Source: Streptomyces sp. NBC_01275 (GTDB lineage: Bacteria > Actinomycetota > Actinomycetes > Streptomycetales > Streptomycetaceae). From it: a stretch of DNA of 64,000 nt. Location: the NCBI RefSeq assembly GCF_026340655.1, contig NZ_JAPEOZ010000001.1, forward strand, positions 10,292,001 to 10,356,000, given 5' to 3'. Position numbers and translations under genes: made by a program. This document shows positions 18,352 to 25,939 of the stretch, in pieces; position 1 is the first letter of the stretch; every line of letters begins with the position of its first letter. The notes under the pieces are model-generated. The model worked only from the letters and a program-made list of their open reading frames with translations. It searched no databases and was not told the origin of the DNA.

Positions 18352-19899
18352 ATGCCGCGTCCCAAGCGTCCCGCCTCCAGCTGCAAGAGCTGCCTGGCCT
18401 GGGGTGATCATTTCTACACCGACATCTGCCGGGCCTGCGTAGGCTGGAACAGGGTCTATCCCGAGCGGCGCTGCCGCTGCTGCCGACGCCAGGCGGCCTG
18501 CAATGACGGCTACTGCCGCCTCTGCCGCAAGCAGGCCAGCTTCAACCATGACCACCGGTTGAAGACCAAGGTCGATCTGGACACGCCGCAGCGGACCGGC
18601 CAACAGCTCTTCTTCGCCGACCTGGTGCGAGCCGTCCAACTCCCGGAGGAGGGTCCCGCGCCGACGGTCGCCCCGCTGCTTCGGCCGGTGCGTCTCAAGC
18701 CTCGCTACCAGCAATTGATCTGCTGCGATTCCACCCGCGATCTGCGGCGCGTCCCCCTCGTCGGCCTGGAGATCGGGCACCCGGAGTACGTCGACTTCGT
18801 CCTGGCCAGGGCGGAGGCGATCGGGCAGGCCCGTGGCTGGTCCGGCATGGTCAGGATCCGCACCCAACGCGCTCTGACCATCGTCGCCGCCGTCCACGAC
18901 CCGTGGGAGAAGGTCCTGGCCAGCACGGTCGCACAACTCACCGAGCGGCAGCTGCCGGCCTGCCGGGTCATCGACGTCCTCGAAGACCTCCAGCTCCTCG
19001 AGGACGACCGCCCCGACCCGTTGGACGGCTGGCTCGCGGGCATGCTCGCGGAGCTACCCTCCGGCATCAAGCAGGAGACCCTCGTCTGGGTCGATCACAT
19101 GCGCCACGGCGGACAGCGGGCCCGCCCCCGGGCAGCCCAGACCGTGAGGAACAAGCTGCGAGCCGTCCTGTCCTTCCTGCAGCAGGTCGGCGGCGGCTAT
19201 CACACGCTGCGGCAGGTCACCCGCGAGGACTGCAAGACCTGGCTCGACATGGTGACCAAGGACCGCCATCGCGCGATCGTGGCTCTTCGGGCGCTGTTCA
19301 AGACCCTCAAGGCACAGAAGGTGATCTTCGCCGATCCCACCCGCGACATCCGGGGCGGCAAGACCACTGGCACTGTCCCCCAGCCCTTGGCGCCCCACCG
19401 GCTGGCCCAGGCCGTCGAGATGGCCGTGGACGATCCCGCTCTCCGCGTTGTCCTCGCGCTGACCGCGATCCATGCCCTGGGGGCGGAGGAGACCAGACAC
19501 GTCCGGCTCGACGACATCGATCTGCCCGCCGAACGCATCCACCTGCGCGGGATGCACCGGCCACTCGATCCCTTCACCCGCCAAGCAATCACTGACTACC
19601 TGGAAGTTCGCCGATCCACCTGGCCCCGAACCACCAACCCTCACCTGCTGGTCAGCAAGCGCACGGCACACGAGCTTGGACCCACGACACACACCTGGAT
19701 GACCAAGCGGCTCAGGACCATGGGCTTGACCACCACCCAGCTACGGACCGACCGGATCCTCGACGAAGCCGCCGCCACCGCCGGTGACCCCCTGCACCTG
19801 GCCACTGTTTTCGGCATGAGCACGGGAGCGGCCGTTCGATACGCCGACGCTGTCCGGGAGACATCGGCCACCCGACTTACGGGGCGTCTTGACTCCTGA
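18352..19899 (+). CDS. Zinc-knuckle tyrosine-recombinase-like protein lacking most catalytic residues
   Basis: A 515-residue protein, start ATG 18352 with GAGGTG upstream. The N-terminus has CxxC-type pairs at 11/14, 26/29, 41/44 and 55/58, consistent with two zinc ribbons. The middle is helical, like a SAM-like core-binding domain (about 290-345). The C-terminal 180 residues follow a recombinase layout. However, the position of the first catalytic Arg is Gly377 (HALGAEETRHVRLDDID), the His of box II is replaced (TQLRTDRILDEAA keeps Arg465), and the His of box III is Met489 (VFGMSTGAAVRY), while Tyr497 is kept. A decayed homologue at 23.9-24.8 kb shows the same absences. It is probably a DNA-binding partner of the active recombinase. 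Family recognition is moderate; function unknown. Confidence 0.8.
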   Translation: MPRPKRPASSCKSCLAWGDHFYTDICRACVGWNRVYPERRCRCCRRQAACNDGYCRLCRKQASFNHDHRLKTKVDLDTPQRTGQQLFFADLVRAVQLPEEGPAPTVAPLLRPVRLKPRYQQLICCDSTRDLRRVPLVGLEIGHPEYVDFVLARAEAIGQARGWSGMVRIRTQRALTIVAAVHDPWEKVLASTVAQLTERQLPACRVIDVLEDLQLLEDDRPDPLDGWLAGMLAELPSGIKQETLVWVDHMRHGGQRARPRAAQTVRNKLRAVLSFLQQVGGGYHTLRQVTREDCKTWLDMVTKDRHRAIVALRALFKTLKAQKVIFADPTRDIRGGKTTGTVPQPLAPHRLAQAVEMAVDDPALRVVLALTAIHALGAEETRHVRLDDIDLPAERIHLRGMHRPLDPFTRQAITDYLEVRRSTWPRTTNPHLLVSKRTAHELGPTTHTWMTKRLRTMGLTTTQLRTDRILDEAAATAGDPLHLATVFGMSTGAAVRYADAVRETSATRLTGRLDS

Positions 19900-19933
19900 A
19901 CCGACAGGTGTTGGCCACTCAACTCCCGCATAT

Positions 19934-19956
19934 CGGCCGCACCTTGGATGCGGCCG
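19934..19956. terminator. Hairpin after the recombinase cassette
   Basis: CGGCCGCA (19934-19941) and TGCGGCCG (19949-19956) are perfect arms around a 7-nt loop, 35 bp after the last stop of the cassette. It fits a factor-independent terminator for the three-gene operon. Confidence 0.6.
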
Positions 19957-20250
19957 TCCTACACTTGGTTCATCGATGTGTTCTACGCGGTCGCGAGGCA
20001 CACAGCAGGTTCCCAAGCCGCACGCCGACTCCCTACAAGGGCCGGGGCCCATAAAAAAAAATCCCTCGGGCGGCGCGCAGCATACGCGGCTTTCCTCCAC
20101 TTGCAAATCTAGTTGGGTCAAGCAGCCATTTTTGGGCATGGGGTGTCAGGCGTTGAACACCCCTCGCCACACCGTGCATCGCTTCCTGAGGGGTTCTTCC
20201 CAATCGTTGTGGGGCCTGCCAACAGGCTCCGGGAACCTCTGAGGGCTTCG
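19957..20250. other. Intergenic region with an A-tract, no gene seen
   Basis: It contains a run of nine A residues (about 20053-20061), unusual in this genome, embedded in otherwise ordinary sequence, and nothing that looks coding on either strand. It could hold the right boundary of the recombinase cassette. Confidence 0.35.
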
Positions 20251-20502
20251 GTGGACCTGCACATTCCTCCCGTGAACGGGCTGATCGTTGTGATCGGCTG
20301 CCTCGTCGGCTACGCCGTCTTCCGCCACTCCAAAGGCAGCCAGCCTGAGGCGGAAACGAAGGGCGACCCAGCGGCAGCAATTTGTGTCGCGCTGGCTGTC
20401 GCCACGCTGTTGATGTTTCTCTTCGGCGCAGGCGGCGATCTGTCGGAAGGAGGCAGCGAGCCTTCGGGGCACCCATCGCCGTCGGCTACTGCGCCCCGCT
20501 GA
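20251..20502 (+). CDS. Small predicted membrane protein, unknown function
   Basis: An 83-residue frame with a GTG start at 20251 and GAGGG 7 bp upstream. It has two hydrophobic segments: about residues 9-24 (NGLIVVIGCLVGYAVF) and 46-62 (AAAICVALAVATLLMFLFGA), separated by a charged loop (HSKGSQPEAETKGD). The tail is Ser/Pro-rich. I do not recognise the family, but the clear TM pattern and ribosome-binding site argue for a real gene. The hypothetical gene at 20613 follows 110 bp later in the same direction. Confidence 0.55.
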   Translation: MDLHIPPVNGLIVVIGCLVGYAVFRHSKGSQPEAETKGDPAAAICVALAVATLLMFLFGAGGDLSEGGSEPSGHPSPSATAPR

Positions 20503-20612
20503 CCGACTCGAACCCCAGTCTGGGCCTGCCGCCTTAGAGGTCATCTCAATTGGCCCGGCCGCGCGCTTGAATGCGGGTGGCATTGGAGCGGGTTCTGCCG
20601 CATGATCACGCC

Positions 20613-21197
20613 GTGACGAATCCTGCCGCCTTCCGGGACCAGACCAACTGGTCCGATGGCTACTACGAGCTAGCCATAGAGGTCGGATCGAGTGACGATG
20701 CCCGGCTTCAGGCCGTCCTGAGTGCTCTGTGGTCCGCCGCAGACGTTCACGGGTGCTTCGGGCAGAAAGACTGTGAACCTGAGGAGCAGGATCCCGTGCC
20801 GTGCACGGTTGGCTCACTGACCGAGTTCGGCCACCTCCACGGTCAGGTCCGTCTGCCGACGGGCCAACTGGTCGTGTGCGGTTGTGTGGCGATCCGCGGC
20901 GGTGATGAAAGCGGCGACTGGCTGGACTTTTACGTCCCCGTCGGTGCGCTGGATCACGCGGGTCTTACGTACTGGGACGGTCGGCCGTTCTTCAGGTCCG
21001 ACGTGATGGACGAATGGCTGGCTGCCATCGGGACCGAAACCTTCCAGAGCGCCTCCTTCAGCCTAGGGATCATCGGCTTCGAGGTCTCTGGTTGCACCGA
21101 CGCATCGACGCTGGCAGGAAGGTTGCCGCAGACACGGGACATCGGATATCTGCTTCCACAAGGCAACGTCCTGGACTATGGCGCCGCCAACACCTGA
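20613..21197 (+). CDS. Hypothetical protein
   Basis: A 194-residue acidic protein without signal peptide or membrane segment. I start it at GTG 20613 (VTNPAAFRDQTNWSDG) because the upstream in-frame residues look non-coding. The composition is normal for a soluble Streptomyces protein (YYELAIEVGSSDDARLQAVLSALW, DWLDFYVPVGALDHAGL, FFRSDVMDEWLAAIG). It contains scattered Cys and no motif I can name. Its last codons overlap the end of an IS5-type remnant on the other strand, so the natural C-terminus may have been altered. Confidence 0.65.
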   Translation: MTNPAAFRDQTNWSDGYYELAIEVGSSDDARLQAVLSALWSAADVHGCFGQKDCEPEEQDPVPCTVGSLTEFGHLHGQVRLPTGQLVVCGCVAIRGGDESGDWLDFYVPVGALDHAGLTYWDGRPFFRSDVMDEWLAAIGTETFQSASFSLGIIGFEVSGCTDASTLAGRLPQTRDIGYLLPQGNVLDYGAANT

Positions 21198-21850
21198 GCC
21201 TTGCTGCTCCGGGTGGGCACGAGCCTGCGGTAGCAGATGAGGGTGCAGGCGATGCTCGTGAAAGCGAGAAAGTGTTCCGCTTTGCGCTTGTAGCGGCGGT
21301 GGAGGCGTCGGCAGCCGGCGAGCCAGGCTATGGTGCGTTCGATGGTCCAGCGGTGACGGCCCAGCCGGGTCGAGGACTCGATGCCCTTGCGGGCGATGCG
21401 GTGGGTGATGCCACGCTCGCGTAACCATCGCCGCAGGTGGTCGTAGTCGTATCCCTTGTCTGCGTGGAGTTTGCCCGGTCTACGCCGTCGGCGTCCGCGC
21501 CGCGAGCGGATCGGCGGTATCCCCTTCACTAGCGGGATCAGCGCCTGGCTGTCGTGCAGATTCGCCCCGGAGATCCCGACGGACAGGGGCAGACCGGTCC
21601 GCTCGGTGATCAGGTGGATCTTCGAGCCGTACTTGCCTCGATCGACAGGATTCGGGCCTGTCAGCTCCCCCTTTTCAGGGCCCGCATGTTCACCGAGTCG
21701 ATCGCGCAGCGGGACCAGTCCAGCTCGCCGCGGGAGCCGAGTTCGTCGAGGACCAGGCGGTGGAGTTTTGCCCACACGCGAGCCTTCGTCCACTCGGTGA
21801 ATCGTCGGTGGCCGTCGCTCCCGACGGCCCGAATGAGGCAGACGGCAACT
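21176..21850 (-). pseudogene. IS5-family (IS427-type) transposase, 5' truncated
   Basis: Two overlapping frames encode one transposase. The first (from about 21840) reads RRFTEWTKARVWAKLHRLVLDELG to SVNMRALKRGS and stop. The second reads KGELTGPNPVDRGKYGSKIHL, LHADKGYDYDHLRRWL and WTIERTIAWLAGCRRLHRRY, holding the DDE domain with the Tyr-x2-Arg-x3-Glu-like end. The frames join at a run of four A before GGGGG (21672-21675 on the plus strand), the -1 slippage arrangement seen in IS427-type elements. The normal N-terminal 60-70 residues are absent, so the copy is dead even if slippage works. Confidence 0.8.
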
Positions 21851-22155
21851 GCTGCCACGTGCAGCCCGGGCGACGGCCTGTAGAGCACCGGGCCGAAGAC
21901 GGCCTCGCGGCCAGAGAGCCTCGTCGTCCAGCCCGACGCCGTCCACCAGGCTTTGCCCGTCACCGACGCCGTCCACCCAGGCGCGGGCGCTGCCCGTGAC
22001 CGACGCGGAAGCCGCCGACCGGCTCGCCGCTGCCAGGCCACGGACAAGACCGGCCTGCGACGCGCAGCCCCTGCCGTCATCCCAACGGCCAAGACGGTCA
22101 GCCGACCGAAGCCCACCGCGCAGACACTCAGGGACGTCGGTCCGCCACCGGGACG
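21851..22155. other. No gene recognised between the IS5 remnant and the GAP-family gene
   Basis: The minus-strand frame continues open here, but its sequence (Arg/Ala/Trp-rich) matches no transposase N-terminus. It may be scrambled IS sequence. Confidence 0.3.
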
Positions 22156-22180
22156 CCGGTGGGGGCGGGGCCCCCACCGG
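22156..22180. terminator. Terminator of the GAP-family gene
   Basis: CCGGTGGGGGC (22156-22166) and GCCCCCACCGG (22170-22180) are perfect 11-bp arms with a 3-nt loop, immediately downstream of the minus-strand gene that ends at 22192. Confidence 0.65.
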
Positions 22181-22191
22181 AGCCGTCCCCG

Positions 22192-22836
22192 TCAGGCGAC
22201 CAGCTCGGCGATGCTCCGGGCCGTCAGCCACAGGCCGAAGAGCAGGGCGAGCGTGACGATCAGCTGCTCCTGGTGCTGCTCCAGCCGGCTCCGCAGGGCG
22301 TTCAACCGGGCGTTCGCGACCGCCGGCGCCCAGACCACGTACATCTCCATGACGAAGAGACTGAGAGTGGCCAGCAGACAGTAGCCGGTCAGCGCCAGCC
22401 AGCTGGCGAGGCCGGAGAGGTCCGCGTCGACGGCGGTCGCGGCGCCGGCGCCGACCAGCGCCCAGGGCTGCATCAGCCAGGCCAGGCCGGCTGCCGCGAC
22501 CGGGGACGCGTCGTCGATCCGGGCGGCCCAGCGCGGCGGGCCGTGCGGGCGGGGCGGCCGGCGGAACCGGTGCGCGCCGTACAGCACCAGTGCCAGGCCG
22601 ATGGCGAGTTTCGCATCGATCACGGCAGTCGAGGGCACGCTGTGACGGGCCGGGGGCTGACCGCCGGTCAGCAGCACCACACAGGCGATCACCGCAATCA
22701 GGTTGGCCAGCCACGACAGCAGGAACGCCAGACCCTGGCGAACGCCGCGCCGCGAGGAGAGCAGCAGGATGAAGGCGCTGTTGTGCAAAGGCCCCAGGGT
22801 GATGGCCGTACCGATGACGACCAGGTCGAGGACCAT
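22192..22836 (-). CDS. GAP-family (Sap) membrane protein
   Basis: A 214-residue integral membrane protein with six hydrophobic segments. It begins VLDLVVIGTAITLGPLHNSAFILLL and contains GLAFLLSWLANLIAVIACVV and LAIGLALVLYGAHRF. This matches the actinobacterial GAP family (named for the mycobacterial peptidoglycolipid/sulfolipid addressing proteins), thought to assist export of cell-surface lipids. In this family the genes often stand alone, as here. Intact, with its own terminator. Confidence 0.85.
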   Translation of the reverse strand: MVLDLVVIGTAITLGPLHNSAFILLLSSRRGVRQGLAFLLSWLANLIAVIACVVLLTGGQPPARHSVPSTAVIDAKLAIGLALVLYGAHRFRRPPRPHGPPRWAARIDDASPVAAAGLAWLMQPWALVGAGAATAVDADLSGLASWLALTGYCLLATLSLFVMEMYVVWAPAVANARLNALRSRLEQHQEQLIVTLALLFGLWLTARSIAELVA

Positions 22837-22860
22837 CGGATCAGCCGCTCCTGAGTGTCA

Positions 22861-23290
22861 GGGCCGTCTGCCGCCTGCGGACGGGCGGACCGGCCGGCAG
22901 AGTGAGGCGGTGCCGCTGCGGTGCTGCTGCGGTGCCGCATCCCGACTTTGCAGGCGCCGACCCGGCCGGTCAAGCAGGCCACGCCCGCAGGGCGGCAATG
23001 GCTGCCCGGCGGGCTCCCGGGCGGGCACGGCCCGGGCTTGTGGGGCGCCGATCTGGCACGCGAGGGCCTGGCTGGTCGCGGAAGACGAAGCCGGCGCCGC
23101 GAACGAATGCCGTGACACGGTCGGAGGGGACCCGCGCCGCGCACAGGTTCGCCTTCCGGGCCCTCCCGCCGACCGGCCCGGCGCCGGGGCCGTCGAGGGC
23201 CTCCGGCCAGGCGCGCGACTGCTTCCCATGGCACGCCCGACGGCATCCTGTAAGACGCTCTGGCCGCCCGCGCCAGGACGCGATCTGCCG
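22861..23290. other. 430 bp without a recognisable gene
   Basis: Upstream of the GAP gene on its strand, so part must be its promoter. The remainder shows only Arg/Pro/Ala-rich shadow frames. The transposase fragment on the plus strand begins at the right edge. Confidence 0.35.
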
Positions 23291-23815
23291 GTCTCGGGTC
23301 GGCAGCTTTGCCCGCCGGCGGGAACCCGCTGCCACTCTGGCTCTGGTCGTCGGCCACCGGCCTGAGCGGCGAAGACGTCGATCTGCGCTGGCAGGCGTTC
23401 CTCCGCCGGTTCGACCTGGAGCACACCTTCAGAATGATCAAGCAGACGCTAGGCTGGACTCGTCCGAAACTCCGCACGCCCGCGGCAGCGGACCGATCGA
23501 CCTGGCTGGTCATCGCCGCCCACACTCAACTCCGCCTTGCCCGGCCCCTAGCCGAGGACCTCCGCCGCCCCTGGGAACGTTATGCGGAGCCCGGTCGACT
23601 CACCCCCGCCCGCGTCCGCCGCGGGTTCAGGAACCTCCGTCCCCACATGCCATGCCCAGCCCGTGCTCCTTAAACCGAACCGGCCAGGCCCCGGCAGACC
23701 CCTCGGCTCCAAGAACCGACACCCGCCACCCGCTACGACGTGGGCAAGACCGCCAGACGACCCGAGACGATTACCGAACGCAACCAGGCCAGACCATGAA
23801 GCACAAGCTGACTGG
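23290..23815 (+). pseudogene. C-terminal remnant of the same DDE transposase family as at 6.7-7.2 kb
   Basis: The frame reads GGNPLPLWLWSSATGLSGED, then RWQAFLRRFDLEHTFRMIKQ, then LGWTRPKLRTPAAADRSTWL and RRGFRNLRPHMPCPA. It continues after a frameshift with RPGPGRPLGSKNRHP and then, in a third frame, the usual tail residues near 23800. These are the last 150-170 residues of the family. The N-terminal part is missing here but present, on the other strand, at 6693-7156. Confidence 0.75.
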
Positions 23816-23899
23816 CCTCGGTGCCGGCCCGGCTGCGGAGCACGACTGTCGGCGAGCCGCCGCTGACCGCGATCGCCCGCCACTTGGTCGAAGAGTCCG

Positions 23900-24765
23900 T
23901 CCGTGATCGCCCGGGGCAGCGGCCGGACTGCAAGAGAACACCCGCACGCTCACGATCCTGCTGTACTGGCTCGGCGCCGACACCGCGGTCCTTGAGCGCG
24001 ACGTGTACGACCTGGCCCGGATCGACGTGAACCTCGCGGCCAGACCGCCTGGACCACGACCGCTGGCGTGACCTCGCTGAGGGAGATCGCCAAGAGCCAT
24101 GTCGAGGACGTCGTGGACGGGGTGTCCGGATACGCCCGCCGAGGGCTGGCCACAGCCCTGCGCAGCCTCTTCCGCGCGCTCAAACGCGAACGAGTGATCT
24201 TCCGCGGCACCACCCGGGACCTTCCGGTCGGCGACATCAAGAGCACTCCGAAAACCATCCCCTCCGACCTCCTTATGGGGCTGCTCGACCAGGCGACGAC
24301 ACCGCTGGGCCGCCTCGTCGTGGCCTTCGCCGCCGTCCACGCGCTGCCCGGCGAGGAGATCCAGAACCTGCACACCACGGGCCTGGATCTCTCCCGGGGC
24401 GCCCTCGAAGTCCGGCGCGGTCTGCTACGGCACACCCTCTGCATGGAGGAGCTCACCCACCAGCTCGCCGACGACTGGACGACCTGCCGCCACCGCCGCC
24501 GGCAGGCCTCGTCCAATCCCCGCCTGTCGGTCAGCCAGAAGAGCGCGGTCACCCCGACCACCCGGCCGTCAGCACCGGCACCCTGAGCGGAGCCCTTCCC
24601 CACGGGCTGACACTGCGCGGCCTGAGACAAGACCGCATCCTCAACGAAGCAGCCGAAAGCGCCGACCCGCTCCGGCTGATGCGGCTGTCAGGCATCACGG
24701 AGAAGACCGCCATGCGCTACGTCACCGCCGCCCACCCCGAACGAACCGCCAAGCTGCCCCGGTGA
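23900..24765 (+). pseudogene. Decayed second copy of the recombinase-like gene of 18.35-19.9 kb
   Basis: Three blocks match the last gene of the intact cassette: ENTRTLTILLYWLGADTAVL (about 23937-23995), then RGLATALRSLFRALKRERVI with FAAVHALPGEEIQNLHTTG (24150-24390), then RGLRQDRILNEAAESADPL with GITEKTAMRYVTAAHPER (24618-24750). Two frame changes or stops separate them. The first catalytic Arg and both catalytic His are missing here too, while the Arg of box II and the Tyr are kept. No integrase or HTH gene of this copy survives upstream. Confidence 0.7.
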
Positions 24766-24837
24766 GGCGCGTCCGCGCCTGTCGATGAGCGACGATCGCC
24801 AGTTCACAGCCCCCTGGATTCAAGATCGGACTTACGG

Positions 24838-25080
24838 TCACGAGGTGCTGACTGTCGCCTCCGACATCGACGTGCCAGCCCGCTGGCCGCACGCTCGCCG
24901 CCCCGATCCACTGCCGGATCCTGCTCGCCCTCCGCAAGGGGTCGGCCTGTCCCGCGGAACTCGCCGACGCGCTCGGCGTCTCCCGGACCCGACTCCGACC
25001 CGCCGGGGGCCCCGCGCTTCAGCATGCGAAGCGTCGTCGACTCGGCCGCGCATCCCCGGCCGCGCATCCCGGATGTACAG
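24838..25080 (+). pseudogene. ArsR/CmtR-type regulator remnant
   Basis: The start reads YGHEVLTVASDIDVPARW, and after a frame change IHCRILLALRKGSACPAELADALGVSRTRL. These match the N-terminus and HTH of cadmium/lead-sensing CmtR-like ArsR proteins (GHEVLTVASD...ADPIRCRILLALR). The metal-binding cysteines after the HTH are not found, and the frame decays before the TetR promoter. Confidence 0.6.
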
Positions 25081-25136
25081 GAAGGGGCGCTCCGGTCTCC
25101 CATTGTGGTGCGCCGCACCCACATGGTCACCCTTCC

Positions 25137-25177
25137 CATTTGGAGCAGCGCACTAATTTGGTGCGGCACTCCAAATG
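25137..25177. promoter_or_regulatory. Large palindrome, probable TetR operator/promoter
   Basis: CATTTGGAG (25137-25145) and CTCCAAATG (25169-25177) are perfect 9-bp arms. Inside them CGCAC and GTGCG are also paired around an AT-rich centre (TAATTT). The element ends 15 bp before the TetR start at 25193, ideal for autorepression. Confidence 0.7.
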
Positions 25178-25192
25178 TGTCACGATGGTGGC

Positions 25193-25885
25193 ATGGCAAC
25201 GAGAACTCGCCGGCCTCAGCGGCGTAACCAAGTGCTCTCCCGGGAGCAGATCGTCGACACCGCGATCGAGCTGCTCGACGCGGGGGGCGAGGGCGCGCTG
25301 ACCAGTCGCGCGCTGACCGAGCGCCTGGCCACCGGGTCCGGGGCGATCTACTACCACGTGGGGTCCCGGGACGAGTTGCTGGACACAGCGACGGAGACGG
25401 TCGTCGCCGCCGCTTTGGCGGCGAGGCCCGCCGGGGCGGCGGCCACGCCCGGGGACGAGGTCCGCGTCGTCGCGCTGGCGCTGTTCGATGCGATCGCCGA
25501 GCATCCGTGGCTCGCTGCGCGGCTCATCCTGCAGGTCGTGCGGAATCCGGTCGGCCCGGTGACGGTGGAGATCTTCGAGAGGATCGGCCGGCAGGTGGAA
25601 GCCCTGGGTGTGCCGCAGGATTCCTGGTTCGACGCTGCCTCGACGCTTGTGCACTACATCCTCGGGGCTGTCAGTCAGAACGCGCACATCGACGGTGACT
25701 CCTCGGCCGTCGAGCCGGATCGCGCCGAGTTCCTGGACGCGTCGGTGACGGCGTGGCAGGAGCTCGATCCCGAGGACTACCCGTTCATGCACGCCATCGT
25801 CGGCCAACTCGGCGAGCACGATGATCGCGAGCAGTTCCTCACCGGCATCGCCATCGTCCTGGACGGCCTGACCCGTCTGGGCTGA
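25193..25885 (+). CDS. TetR-family regulator (TetR_C_1-like C-terminus)
   Basis: A 230-residue protein. I start it at ATG 25193 (MATRTRRPQRRNQ). The HTH spans about 25-65: REQIVDTAIELLDAGGEGAL, then ERLATGSGAIYYHVGSRDELLD. The C-terminal domain is of the TetR/TetR_C_1 kind found with FAD-monooxygenase genes. A large palindrome overlaps its promoter. The FAD-dependent monooxygenase starts 54 bp downstream in the same direction, so regulator and enzyme form one autoregulated operon, likely induced by an aromatic or polyketide compound. Confidence 0.9.
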   Translation: MATRTRRPQRRNQVLSREQIVDTAIELLDAGGEGALTSRALTERLATGSGAIYYHVGSRDELLDTATETVVAAALAARPAGAAATPGDEVRVVALALFDAIAEHPWLAARLILQVVRNPVGPVTVEIFERIGRQVEALGVPQDSWFDAASTLVHYILGAVSQNAHIDGDSSAVEPDRAEFLDASVTAWQELDPEDYPFMHAIVGQLGEHDDREQFLTGIAIVLDGLTRLG

Positions 25886-25939
25886 CCCGTCCTTGAGGGT
25901 CGGGTTTCTTCGCGCGTGTGTCTCAGAAAGGAATCTCTC

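Noticed and set aside
16948..19899. Prophage
   Set aside because: There are no capsid, portal, terminase or lysis genes around the recombinases; only the three-gene cassette is present.
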